A stretch of 64,000 bases of DNA, taken from assembly GCF_025499465.1 (NCBI RefSeq), contig NZ_JAIMCA010000002.1, forward strand, positions 434,001 through 498,000, written 5' to 3'. Source of the DNA: Allobosea sp. BH3 (GTDB taxonomy: Bacteria > Pseudomonadota > Alphaproteobacteria > Rhizobiales > Beijerinckiaceae). The position numbers and the translations under genes were made by a program. Positions within the stretch are counted from its first letter, which is position 1. Each line of letters opens with the position of its first letter. The notes below the pieces were generated by a model. It was not told the DNA's origin, did no database searches, and saw only the letters and a list, made by a program, of their open reading frames with translations. Below are positions 36,456 to 45,371 of this stretch, piece by piece.

Positions 36456-38090
36456 TCAACCCTTCGTCTGCAGCATCGATTCCAGCACATCGATGCGGTC
36501 TGCGTCGCGCGGCGGCTTGTCCCAGCGGATGCGATTGATGCGGGGAAAGCGCATGGCGAGGCCGGATTTGTGCCGCGTCGAGCGCTGCAACCCCTCGAAG
36601 GCCACTTCAAAGACGAGGCCGCTGCCGGCGTCATGCGTCACCTCCCGCACCGGGCCGAAGCGGTTCACCGTGTTCTTGCGGACGTATTTGTCGATCTCCA
36701 GCAGTTCCTCGTCGGTGAAGCCGAAATAGGCCTTGCCGACCGGCACCAGCTCCTCGCCGGCCTCCCCGCTCCGCCAAACGCCGAAGGTGTAGTCCGAATA
36801 GAAGGAGGAGCGTTTGCCGTGGCCGCGCTGGGCATACATCAGCACGCAGTCGACAAGCCGCGCGTCGCGCTTCCATTTCCACCAGTAGCCCTTGGGCCGG
36901 CCGGCAAGATAGGGCGAATCCAGGCGCTTGATCATGCAGCCCTCGACCGCTTCGGCGTCAGTGCCCGCGCCGGCCGAGACGGGATCGGCCCGCGCCGCGG
37001 TCAGTTCCTCCCATGAGGCGAAGGGAATGACCGGCGAGAGATCGAAGCGCGCGCTGGCGAGCCGCGAGAGGAAGGCCTCCAGGCGCCGCCTGCGCTCCGC
37101 GAAGGGCAGATGGCGGATATCCTCCTCGCCATCGACCAGGAGATCGTAGACGCGGATATGGGCGGGGAACTCGCCCAGCATCTTTGCCGTCACCGTCTTG
37201 CGGTTGAGACGCTGCTGGAGCGTGTTGAAGCTCTGGACGGCGCTCTCGCGCATCACCAGCAGTTCGCCGTCGAGCGCGCCGTCCTGCGTCAACTCCTCGA
37301 CGAGATCGGGGAACGCCGCGGCGATGTCTTCCCCGGTGCGCGAATAGAGCCGCGTCAGGCGCGTGCCGTCGGCGCGCAGGCCGCTTGCCGCCTGGACGCG
37401 GATGCCGTCCCATTTCCATTCGGCACTGAATTCGGCCGGGTCGAGCTTGTCGAAGTCGCCGTCCTCGATCGGGTGCGAGAGCATGACGGGGCGGAAGGGC
37501 GCCGGATCGCGTGCCTCCGGCCGCGGCCCCTGCCCTTCCAGCCAGGCGAAGAGCTCGGCATAGGGCGGCTCCAACCCATGCCAGACCTGCTCGACCTCAT
37601 CCACCGGAACGCCGCCGAGGCTGGCTGCGGCCGTCTTGGCGAGGCGGGCCGAAACGCCGATGCGCAGAGCGCCGGTAATGAGCTTCAGCAGCGCCCAGCG
37701 GCCGGTCTCGTCGAGCGCATCGAGCCATGAGGCGACGAGGCGCGGCAGATCGGTCTTGCCGGCCTCGCGAAGGCTCTCGACGACCTCGGGCAGATGCGGC
37801 ACGGCGTTGGCGCCGTGCCGGGCCGGCCACATCAGCGCCACCGTCTCCGACAGGTCCCCGACATAGTCATAGGACATCGCGAAGAGCACCGGGTCCGTCC
37901 GCTCGGCGACCAGCGCGCGGACCAGCCCCGCCTTGGCATTGCGGAAGACGAGCCCGCCCGTCATCGCCGCCAGCGCATAGCCGCGATCGGGATCGGGCGT
38001 GGTGCGCAGGTAATCGGTGATCAGTGCGATCTTGGCGTTGCGGCGTGGCTCATAGGCGAGGCGGTCGAGCAGCCAGGCGAAACGATTCAT
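36456..38090 (-). CDS. ATP-dependent DNA ligase of the ligase-associated damage response
   Basis: A 544-residue ATP-dependent DNA ligase of the TIGR04120 type (the cisplatin damage response ligase). An N-terminal helical DNA-binding domain (about 1-200; RRNAKIALITDYLRTTPDPD) is followed by the adenylation domain with the lysine nucleophile in EWKWDGIRVQ (about 225), GELLVMRE, EGCMIKRLDSPYLAGRPKGY and WWKWKRDA, and then an OB fold. Family members seal breaks with three associated proteins (exonuclease, Lhr helicase, PdeM), all found within the next 10 kb. ATG at 38090 gives the standard N-terminus MNRFAWLLDRLAYEP. Confidence 0.93.
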   Translation of the reverse strand: MNRFAWLLDRLAYEPRRNAKIALITDYLRTTPDPDRGYALAAMTGGLVFRNAKAGLVRALVAERTDPVLFAMSYDYVGDLSETVALMWPARHGANAVPHLPEVVESLREAGKTDLPRLVASWLDALDETGRWALLKLITGALRIGVSARLAKTAAASLGGVPVDEVEQVWHGLEPPYAELFAWLEGQGPRPEARDPAPFRPVMLSHPIEDGDFDKLDPAEFSAEWKWDGIRVQAASGLRADGTRLTRLYSRTGEDIAAAFPDLVEELTQDGALDGELLVMRESAVQSFNTLQQRLNRKTVTAKMLGEFPAHIRVYDLLVDGEEDIRHLPFAERRRRLEAFLSRLASARFDLSPVIPFASWEELTAARADPVSAGAGTDAEAVEGCMIKRLDSPYLAGRPKGYWWKWKRDARLVDCVLMYAQRGHGKRSSFYSDYTFGVWRSGEAGEELVPVGKAYFGFTDEELLEIDKYVRKNTVNRFGPVREVTHDAGSGLVFEVAFEGLQRSTRHKSGLAMRFPRINRIRWDKPPRDADRIDVLESMLQTKG

Positions 38091-38248
38091 GGCCGGAACC
38101 CCGGAGCGGGGCGCGTCCGACGGCGCATTCCGGCACAAAGCTTGCTGGTCCCTCGCATAGCCACCTGTCCCTCGCGTTCAGATAGCATTCAGGAACGCGT
38201 CCCTAAGGAAGCGGACATCATCACACGAATGCCGGAACCGACGCCGCG

Positions 38249-39004
38249 ATGCGCCTGCTTGTTTCCAGCCTTGTCGCGGCGACGCTGCTTGCCTGCAGCG
38301 CGCAGGCCGCCCCTTTCGAGTGCCGTCCCGCCACGATGACCGCCGCCGAGGCGAATTCCCCGGTTCCGGCCGGCAAGATCGCGCAGGACCATCAGCTCAA
38401 GATCCTCGCGATCGGCTCGTCTTCGACCGAGGGCGTCGGCGCCTCCTCCAAGGACAAGACCTATCCGGAGCGGCTGCGCGTGCTGCTGGAGCAGGCCTGG
38501 CCGAAGACCAAGGTCGAGATGGTCAATGCCGGCATCGGCGGCGAGACCGCGCCGCAGACCTTCCAGCGGTTGCGCCAGCTGATGGCCGAGGGGAAATTCG
38601 ACCTCGTGATCTGGCAGGTCGGCACCAACGACGCCGTCACCGGCGGCAACATGGATGTCTTCAAGGAGCTGATCCGCGAAGGCATCGACATCGTGCGCGG
38701 CGCGGGCGCCGGGCTCGTGATCCTCGACCAGCAGTTCTACCCGGGCATCAAGGACCCGCAGCGCTACGGAACTTACGTCGCCGCGGTGGCCGAGACGGCG
38801 CGCGAGCGCTCCGTGCCGGTTCTCTCCCGCTATGCCGCGATGACCGGATGGTACAAGCGTGACGCCGCCGCCTTCGCCAGCGTGCTCGCCGGCGACAGCT
38901 TCCATATGAGCGATGCCGGCTATGACTGCCTGGCACGCGGCATGGCGATGTCCTTCGCCGCCATGACTGCCAAGGGCCAGCCGGTGGCTTCTGCCGGGCG
39001 TTGA
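38249..39004 (+). CDS. Secreted SGNH/GDSL hydrolase
   Basis: A 251-residue esterase-like protein with a Sec signal peptide (about 1-20, ending AQA; LLACSAQA might also be read as a lipobox). SGNH blocks are visible: block I ILAIGSSSTEGVG, block II NAGIGGETA, block III WQVGTNDAV and block V DSFHMSDAGYDC with the catalytic Asp-His. It likely hydrolyses an ester on a cell-wall or extracellular substrate, which is unknown. It is divergent from the ligase gene and convergent with the exonuclease gene, sitting between two parts of the repair set without obvious relation to it. Confidence 0.88.
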   Translation: MRLLVSSLVAATLLACSAQAAPFECRPATMTAAEANSPVPAGKIAQDHQLKILAIGSSSTEGVGASSKDKTYPERLRVLLEQAWPKTKVEMVNAGIGGETAPQTFQRLRQLMAEGKFDLVIWQVGTNDAVTGGNMDVFKELIREGIDIVRGAGAGLVILDQQFYPGIKDPQRYGTYVAAVAETARERSVPVLSRYAAMTGWYKRDAAAFASVLAGDSFHMSDAGYDCLARGMAMSFAAMTAKGQPVASAGR

Positions 39005-39011
39005 TCCGCGT

Positions 39012-40079
39012 TCAGAACGCCGCATCGGAAACCTCCCCGACCGGTTCCGCCTCACCCTCGTCGCCATAACCGACGAGATGGAGCGGTTTGGCCTTCAAGC
39101 CCGCCGTGCCGCACCAGTGGACGAGCGCATCGGCCTCGCCATGCGTGACCCAGATCTCGCCGGCCTGGACCTCCCGGATGGTCGCCAGCAGATCGTCCCA
39201 ATCGGCATGGTCGGAGATGACCAGCGGCAGTTCCACGCCCTTCTGCCGGGCGCGCGCCCTGATCCGCATCCACCCCGAGGCGAAGGAGGTGACGGGGTCG
39301 GGGAAGCGGCGGGCCCATAAGTCCTGTGCCGCGCTTGGCGGGCAGATGACGATCTCGCCGCCCAGGGCCTTGCGGTCGGTGCCGGCCACCATGCGGACCT
39401 CGCCGAGCGGTATTCCCTCCGCCTGATAGTATTCGGTGATCTTCTCGACGGCGCCGTGGATATAGATCGGCTCCGCGTAGCCGGCCTCCCGGATCAGGGC
39501 CATGACGCGCTGCGCCTTCCCCAGCGAATAGGCGCCGACGATATGCGTGCGTTCAGGGAAAAGCCTCACCGACTCCAGCAGCTTGGCCACCTCGCCCGCA
39601 GCCGATGGATGGCGAAAGACCGGCAGGCCGAAGGTCGCCTCGGTGATGAAGATGTCGCAGGTCACAGGCTCGAAGCCGGCACAGGTCGGGTCGCGCTCGC
39701 GCTTGTAGTCTCCCGAGACGACGATGCGCAGGCCGCGGCTCTCCACCACGATCTGCGCCGAGCCCAGCACATGGCCGGCCGGCACGAAGCGGAAATCGAC
39801 CTCACTGATCCGGATCGTCTCGCCCGGCGCGGCCACCTGCTGCGAGCCGGCGAAGCCCTCGCCATAGCGCAGCGCCATGATGGCAAGCGTTTCGCGCGTG
39901 GCCAGCACGGAGCCGTGGCCGGCGCGGGCATGGTCGGAATGGCCGTGGGTGATCAGCGCGCGCTCCACCGGACGGACCGGGTCGATATGGATGCCGGCCG
40001 GCGGGCAGAACAGCCCCTCCGGCGTCGGCACCAGCAATTCGGAGGGGCGCCAGCGGGCGCTCTGTCTGGCCAGCGTCAT
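39012..40079 (-). CDS. Metallo-beta-lactamase-fold exonuclease of the ligase-associated damage response
   Basis: A 355-residue protein of the TIGR04122 type with a metallo-beta-lactamase fold and beta-CASP-like region. Metal ligands are visible in ALITHGHSDHARAG (HxHxDH), in the later AGHVLGSAQI and VSGDYKRERDP, and in the C-terminal SDHADWDDLLATI. It is predicted to trim DNA ends for the partner ligase. The ATG at 40079 (MTLARQSARWRPSELLVPTPEG) agrees with the family start. It is separated from the ligase by the SGNH gene on the opposite strand and is divergent from the methyltransferase gene. Confidence 0.92.
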   Translation of the reverse strand: MTLARQSARWRPSELLVPTPEGLFCPPAGIHIDPVRPVERALITHGHSDHARAGHGSVLATRETLAIMALRYGEGFAGSQQVAAPGETIRISEVDFRFVPAGHVLGSAQIVVESRGLRIVVSGDYKRERDPTCAGFEPVTCDIFITEATFGLPVFRHPSAAGEVAKLLESVRLFPERTHIVGAYSLGKAQRVMALIREAGYAEPIYIHGAVEKITEYYQAEGIPLGEVRMVAGTDRKALGGEIVICPPSAAQDLWARRFPDPVTSFASGWMRIRARARQKGVELPLVISDHADWDDLLATIREVQAGEIWVTHGEADALVHWCGTAGLKAKPLHLVGYGDEGEAEPVGEVSDAAF

Positions 40080-40102
40080 GCTCCTCGGCTAGAGCGGTGG
40101 GC

Positions 40103-41062
40103 ATGACCGAGACAGGCCAGACCGCGCATTTCGCCAGCTCCGGCGACCCGGTGCTCGACCGCCGCTACGGCTGGGCCGAGGCTGCGCTGAAGGAAGGCGA
40201 CGCGCAAGCCGCTGTCGAGATCCTCGACCAGACGCTGGCCGAAGCCTCCCACTTCACCGCCGCCTGGCATCTCTACGGGCTGGCGCAGGAAGCGCTGGGT
40301 CACAGGGAGGACGCGGCGACCGCCTGGCGGCAATGCATCGACCTCGATCCCAACGATCATTTCGGCGCGCGGCTCGACCTTGCCCGCATCGGCGCGATCT
40401 CGGCCGAGCAGGCGACCTCGGAGAATTTCTCCGGCGCACTCTTCGACGCCTATGCCGACCGCTTCGACAGCCATCTCACCCAGACCCTGCATTACAACGC
40501 CCCAGAGCTGCTGAAGGCGGCGCTGGCGCGCTTTTGCAGCAACGCGGGCCGGCCCTTCCGGTTCGAGACCGTCTACGATCTCGGCTGCGGCACCGGGCTG
40601 ATGGGCGAGGCCATCCGCGAGCAGAGCGGCTTCCTCGCCGGCTGCGATCTCTCGCCACGCATGATCGAGCGGGCGCGGGCCAAGACCACGCCCGCCGGCG
40701 CCCCGCTCTACGACAAGCTCGCCGTCGCAGGGCTGACGAGCTTCCTGACCAGCCGGCCGGACAACTCCGCCGATCTCGTGATCGCGGCGGACGTCTTCGT
40801 CTATCTCGGCGAGTTGGGCCAAAGCTTCGCGCAGAGCGCGCGCGTTCTCGCGCCCGGCGGCCTGCTGGCCTTCACGGTGCAGACGCATCAGGGCGATGGC
40901 GTGGTGGTCGGCGAGGATCGGCGGTTCGCGCATGCGGAAGGCTGGCTGCGTCAGCGATTGCAGAAGACGAAGCTGGCTCCCCTATCTATCGAGCCTGCCA
41001 GCACGCGGCAGGATCGCGGTGTGGCCGTGCCGGGGCTGTTGGTCGTCGCGGAGAAGGCCTGA
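40103..41062 (+). CDS. TPR-containing class I SAM-dependent methyltransferase
   Basis: A 319-residue protein with two tetratricopeptide-like helix pairs at the N-terminus (about 20-95; DAQAAVEILDQTLAEASHFT, then AAWHLYGLAQEALGHREDA). A Rossmann-fold methyltransferase domain follows, whose motif I is VYDLGCGTGLMGEAI (about 158-172) and motif II-like part is LAGCDLSPRMIERA. The substrate is unknown; related TPR-methyltransferases act on proteins or small molecules. A GTG six bases upstream is an alternative start. It lies between the exonuclease and helicase genes of the repair set but shows no clear link to them. Confidence 0.85.
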   Translation: MTETGQTAHFASSGDPVLDRRYGWAEAALKEGDAQAAVEILDQTLAEASHFTAAWHLYGLAQEALGHREDAATAWRQCIDLDPNDHFGARLDLARIGAISAEQATSENFSGALFDAYADRFDSHLTQTLHYNAPELLKAALARFCSNAGRPFRFETVYDLGCGTGLMGEAIREQSGFLAGCDLSPRMIERARAKTTPAGAPLYDKLAVAGLTSFLTSRPDNSADLVIAADVFVYLGELGQSFAQSARVLAPGGLLAFTVQTHQGDGVVVGEDRRFAHAEGWLRQRLQKTKLAPLSIEPASTRQDRGVAVPGLLVVAEKA

Positions 41063-41201
41063 AAGCACGCCGCCGCGATTGCGCCATCAATCGGCGCTTT
41101 CCTCCCCACCTTGGCAAAATGCGTTGGCCTACGCCGACCGGCACGAACGATGCCGGATAGAAGCGCACCTAAGAACGAAAAAGCCAAAGGGAGGTAGAAT
41201 C

Positions 41202-41867
41202 ATGCACGCAAGATGCGTTCAGTTATTGGCCGTCGCCGGACTGGCTGCCCTGGCCGCGACAGGCACGCAAGCCCAGACATCCGAGATGAGTTTCTTCGTC
41301 ACCAGCGCCGGCTCCGGCAAGGGCGCCGATCTCGGCGGTCTCGCAGGCGCGGACGCGATCTGCCAGCGCCTTGCGCAGGCGGCCGGTGCCGGGGCCAAGA
41401 CCTGGCGGGCCTATCTCTCGACGCAGGCCGTTGGCGGCGCGCAGGCGGTCAATGCGCGCGACCGGATCGGCGCCGGGCCATGGCGCAATGCCAGGGGCGC
41501 GGTGATCGCGAGCAGCGTCGCCGACCTGCATGGCGGCGCGGCCAACCTCACCAAGCAGACCGCTCTCACCGAGAAGGGCGAGATCGTCAACGGCGGCGGC
41601 GATACACCCAATACCCACGATATCCTGACGGGGTCGCAGGCGGACGGTACGGCCTTCGCCGCCGGCGAGGACCGGACCTGCGGCAATTACACGAAGAGCG
41701 GCACGGAGGGCGCCGTGATGATGGGCCACCATGACCGCAGGGGGCTCGACGACTCGGCCGCTGCGAAATCCTGGAACATGTCGCATATCTCGCGCGGCGG
41801 CTGCAGCCAGGACGCGCTGAAAGGTACCGGCGGCGCCGGCCTGATCTATTGCTTCGCCACTAATTAA
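41202..41867 (+). CDS. Secreted lectin-like (DUF1554-type) protein
   Basis: A 221-residue protein with a signal peptide (about 1-24, ending TQAQ). The mature part begins MSFFVTSAGSGKGADLGGLA and carries GADAICQRLAQAAG, KTWRAYLST, NARDRIGAGPW and a cysteine-bearing C-terminus (RTCGNY, RGGCSQD, IYCFAT). This pattern matches extracellular C-type-lectin/endostatin-like DUF1554 domains, in which the paired cysteines form disulphides. Binding to glycans or surface polymers is inferred from the fold only. A very strong ribosome site (AAGGGAGG) precedes ATG 41202, suggesting high expression. Confidence 0.75.
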   Translation: MHARCVQLLAVAGLAALAATGTQAQTSEMSFFVTSAGSGKGADLGGLAGADAICQRLAQAAGAGAKTWRAYLSTQAVGGAQAVNARDRIGAGPWRNARGAVIASSVADLHGGAANLTKQTALTEKGEIVNGGGDTPNTHDILTGSQADGTAFAAGEDRTCGNYTKSGTEGAVMMGHHDRRGLDDSAAAKSWNMSHISRGGCSQDALKGTGGAGLIYCFATN

Positions 41868-41890
41868 GGCGGGCCGATTTTCCGCAGAAC

Positions 41891-41942
41891 CACGCCGTCA
41901 TTCCGGGGCGGCCCGCAGGGCCGAGCTCGGAGTGACGGCGTG
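41891..41942. repeat. Palindromic repeat CACGCCGTCA ... TGACGGCGTG
   Basis: A perfect 10-base inverted pair (41891-41900 and 41933-41942) with a GGCCCGCAGGGCC inner hairpin. It lies between the convergent lectin-like and L,D-transpeptidase-like genes and may terminate both. It belongs to the GTCATtCCGG group seen elsewhere in the window. Confidence 0.7.
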
Positions 41943-41957
41943 GGTTCGCGCGAACCT

Positions 41958-42668
41958 TTAGGCCGGCAGCACGATCACCTTCGTCTTGACCGGCGTCTGG
42001 TCATACAGGTGGATCATGTCCTGGCTCAGCAGGCCGACGCAGCCGCTGGTGATGCCCGATCCGATCGTCTCCGGATCGCTGCTGGCGTAGATCGTGTAGA
42101 GCGTATAGGCGCCGTTCTGATAGAGATGCAGTGTGCGCGCGCCGAGCGGATTTTCGAGCCCGCCCGGCATGCCGCGCGCCCATTTCGCCGCCTCGGGCTG
42201 GCGCTTGATCATCTCCTTCGGCGGGGTCCAGGTCGCCCATTCGGACTTGCGCCCGACATAGGCGTTTCCGGTCCAGCGGAAGCCGTCGCGGCCGACATTG
42301 GCGCCGTAGCGGGTCGCCTGCCCGTCGCCCTCCACGCGATAGACATAGTAATTGCCGGGATCGACGATGATCGTGCCGGGCGCTTCCCTGGTGTCGTAGG
42401 GGACCGTCGCACGGAAATATTTCGCGTCGACCTTGGTGACATCGACCGCCGGGATCGGGAACTTCTCCTGCGGCACCGGCCCGTAGACCTTCTCAGCCTC
42501 GGCGAGGCTCATGCCGCCCGTCGCCGAGCAACCGCCCAGCGCCAGCGCGCCGAGACCGGCGGCCGAGCCCCCTAGGAACGACCGGCGGTCGAGCAGACCG
42601 GCCCTGCGCCGGAGCGCATCGCGCGCGTCCATCTCGCCGGCATTGTCATTGAAACGATTGATAATCAT
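41958..42668 (-). CDS. L,D-transpeptidase (YkuD) homologue with altered active-site residues
   Basis: A 236-residue protein with a twin-arginine-like signal and lipobox (RRSFLGGSAAGLGALALGGC, about 28-47), so probably a lipoprotein. The YkuD/ErfK domain follows (GTIIVDPGNYYVYRVEGDG, then RTLHLYQNGAYTLYTIYASS). The family catalytic cysteine is kept (TSGCVGLLSQD, about 213). The usual HGTNEP histidine is replaced by tyrosine (IYASSDP), and the arginine of SSGCIRM by glycine, so normal cross-linking activity is doubtful. ATG 42668 is used; an internal ATG at 42632 is possible. Confidence 0.85.
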   Translation of the reverse strand: MIINRFNDNAGEMDARDALRRRAGLLDRRSFLGGSAAGLGALALGGCSATGGMSLAEAEKVYGPVPQEKFPIPAVDVTKVDAKYFRATVPYDTREAPGTIIVDPGNYYVYRVEGDGQATRYGANVGRDGFRWTGNAYVGRKSEWATWTPPKEMIKRQPEAAKWARGMPGGLENPLGARTLHLYQNGAYTLYTIYASSDPETIGSGITSGCVGLLSQDMIHLYDQTPVKTKVIVLPA

Positions 42669-42863
42669 GACCCTGCACTTCCCACTGCTGCCCGGCGGAG
42701 AATTCTCCAGCCCCTATGCACCAAGCCCCCTGCCGGCCGGGACATTGCCGCCACAAGGCCCGGCTGGCAAGATCGTGCCTTCGCCTGAGGCGCCGCGGCG
42801 CGCCGGAGCCTGTGACGACCGCGGCCTCGCCGCCTCCGTCATTCCCCTTTCGTTCTCCCTTCC

Positions 42864-45371
42864 ATGCCCCTATCTTCGGCCGGCATGGCCGCCCCCTCCC
42901 CGCTCCCTCCCGTCTTCGAGGCATGGTTCGCCAGCCGCGGCTGGAGCGTGCGGACGCATCAGCTGGCGCTGCTGGAGGAGGCCCGCGCCGGGCGCTCGAC
43001 GCTGCTGGTTGCGCCGACCGGCGCCGGCAAGACGCTCGCCGGCTTCCTGCCCTCGCTCGTCGAACTGGCCGAGCGCAAGGGCCAGCATGACGGGCTGCAC
43101 ACGCTCTACATCTCGCCGCTGAAGGCGCTCGCCGTCGACATCGCCCGCAATCTCGAAGCGCCCGTGCGCGAGATGGGGCTGCCGATCACCATCGAGACGC
43201 GCACGGGCGACACCTCCGCCGCCAAGCGCACGCGCCAGATCCAGCGCCCGCCCGACATCCTGCTGACGACGCCGGAGCAGCTCGCTCTGCTCGTCTCGCA
43301 TCGCGACGCCGCGCCCTTTTTCGCGAATTTGCGCCGCATCGTGCTGGACGAGTTGCACGCTCTGGTCACATCCAAGCGCGGGGACCTGCTCGCACTCGAT
43401 CTCGCACGGCTGAAGGAGCTGGCGCCGCAGGTCTCCGCCGTCGGCCTGTCGGCGACGGTGCGCGAGCCCGCCGATCTGCAGCGCTATCTCGGCGGCGCCG
43501 AGACACCGGCCGGGCTTATCACGGTCGCGGGCGGGGCGAAGCCGCGCATCGGCATCCTCGACACCGAGCGGCGCCTGCCGATCGCCGGACACACCACGCT
43601 GCATGCGATGGCCGAGGTCTATGAAGCGATCCGCACGCACAAGCTGACGCTGGTCTTCGTCAACACGCGCATGCAGGCGGAATTCGCTTTCCAGGCCCTG
43701 TGGAACCTCAACGACGACAATCTGCCGATCGCCCTGCATCACGGCTCGCTCGACGCGCAGCAGCGCCGCAAGGTCGAGGCGGCGATGGCGGACGGGCGGC
43801 TCAAGGCGGTGGTCTGCACCGCGACGCTCGATCTCGGCATCGACTGGGGCGATGTCGACCTCGTCGTCAATCTTGGCGCGCCCAAAGGGGCGAGCCGCCT
43901 GATCCAGCGCATCGGGCGCTCCAACCACCGCATGGACGAGCCCTCCGAGGCGCTGCTCGTCCCCTCCAACCGCTTCGAGCTTCTGGAATGCCGCGCCGCG
44001 CTGGAAGCCGTGCACGAGGCGGCGCAGGATACGCCGCCGCCGCGCATCGGCGCGCTCGACGTGCTGGCGCAGCATGTGCTGGGCGTCGCCTGCTCGGACG
44101 GGTTTCAGGCCGATGCGCTCTATGATGAGGTGAAGACCGCTTCCCCTTACGCCGACCTCGCCCGCGAGGATTTCGACGCGGTCGTCAATTTCGTCGCGAC
44201 CGGCGGCTATGCGCTGAAGAGCTATGAGCGCTTCGCCAAGCTCCGGCAGGACAAGGCCGGCCTCTGGCGCGCCAGCCATGCCCGCGTGATCCAGCAATAC
44301 CGCATGAATGTCGGCACCATCGTCGAGGCGACCATGCTGAAGGTCCGGCTCGGCCGGGCGCGCGCCGGCAAGCCCGGCCAGCCAGGGATGATCACCCGCG
44401 GCGGGCGCGTGCTCGGCGAGATCGAGGAGTATTTCGCCGAGACGATGGTGGCGGGCGACACCTTCGTCTTCGCCGGCGAGGTGCTGCGCTTCGAGGGCAT
44501 CGTCGAGAACGAGGCCGTGTGCTCGCGCGCCTCGCCCGGCACCGATCCGAAAATCCCCTCCTATGACGGTGGAAAGTTCCCGCTCTCCACCTTCCTCGCC
44601 GCGCGCGTGCGCGCCATCCTGGCCTCGCCCGGTCTCTGGAACACGCTGCCGGCGGAGGTCTCCGCCTGGCTGCATGCGCAGAAGCTGAAATCGCGGCTGC
44701 CGAAGCCCGGCGAGCTCCTGGTCGAGACCTTTCCGCGCGGTGGGCGCTTCTATCTCGTCGCCTACCCGTTCGAAGGCCGCCTCGCCCACCAGACGCTCGG
44801 CATGCTGCTGACGCGCCGGCTGGAGCGCGCCCGGATGCGCCCGCTCGGCTTCGTCTGCAACGATTACGGCATGGCCTGCTGGACGCTGGGCGACATGACG
44901 GCAGCGATCGCGCGCGGCGCACTCGATCTCGACGACCTGTTCGCGCAGGACATGCTGGGCGACGATCTCGAAGACTGGATGGCGGAATCGGCGCTGATGA
45001 AGCGCACCTTCCGCTCCTGCGCCATCATCGGCGGGCTGATCGAGCGGCGCTTTCCGGGGCAGGAGAAGAGCGGAAGGCAGGTGACGATCTCGACCGATCT
45101 CGTCTACGACGTGCTGCGCCGGCACGAGCCCGACCATATCCTGCTCAAGGCGGCGCGCGCCGATGCGGCGACGGGCCTGCTCGACATTCGCCGGCTCGGT
45201 GAGATGCTGACACGGATCAGCGGCCGAATCGTGCATCAGCCGCTCGACCATGTCTCGCCGCTCGGCGTCTCGGTGATGCTCGAGATCGGGCGCGAGGCGG
45301 TCTATGGCGAGGCGGCGGACGAGATCCTGGCGGAGGCGGAAGCGATGCTGACGGAAGAGGCAATGGCGTGA
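42864..45371 (+). CDS. Lhr-type DEXH helicase of the ligase-associated damage response
   Basis: An 835-residue superfamily 2 helicase of the TIGR04121 type. Walker A is APTGAGKTLAGFLP (about 50), the DEXH box is RIVLDELHALVTSKRG (about 165), motif III is VGLSATV, and motif VI is LIQRIGRSNHRMDEPSEA (about 350). The Lhr winged-helix and C-terminal domain complete the Lhr-core architecture, a 3'-5' translocase. It pairs with PdeM, whose GTG start overlaps its stop (GTGA), and with the ligase and exonuclease genes upstream. An ATG seven codons downstream (42885) is an equally possible start. Confidence 0.93.
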   Translation: MPLSSAGMAAPSPLPPVFEAWFASRGWSVRTHQLALLEEARAGRSTLLVAPTGAGKTLAGFLPSLVELAERKGQHDGLHTLYISPLKALAVDIARNLEAPVREMGLPITIETRTGDTSAAKRTRQIQRPPDILLTTPEQLALLVSHRDAAPFFANLRRIVLDELHALVTSKRGDLLALDLARLKELAPQVSAVGLSATVREPADLQRYLGGAETPAGLITVAGGAKPRIGILDTERRLPIAGHTTLHAMAEVYEAIRTHKLTLVFVNTRMQAEFAFQALWNLNDDNLPIALHHGSLDAQQRRKVEAAMADGRLKAVVCTATLDLGIDWGDVDLVVNLGAPKGASRLIQRIGRSNHRMDEPSEALLVPSNRFELLECRAALEAVHEAAQDTPPPRIGALDVLAQHVLGVACSDGFQADALYDEVKTASPYADLAREDFDAVVNFVATGGYALKSYERFAKLRQDKAGLWRASHARVIQQYRMNVGTIVEATMLKVRLGRARAGKPGQPGMITRGGRVLGEIEEYFAETMVAGDTFVFAGEVLRFEGIVENEAVCSRASPGTDPKIPSYDGGKFPLSTFLAARVRAILASPGLWNTLPAEVSAWLHAQKLKSRLPKPGELLVETFPRGGRFYLVAYPFEGRLAHQTLGMLLTRRLERARMRPLGFVCNDYGMACWTLGDMTAAIARGALDLDDLFAQDMLGDDLEDWMAESALMKRTFRSCAIIGGLIERRFPGQEKSGRQVTISTDLVYDVLRRHEPDHILLKAARADAATGLLDIRRLGEMLTRISGRIVHQPLDHVSPLGVSVMLEIGREAVYGEAADEILAEAEAMLTEEAMA

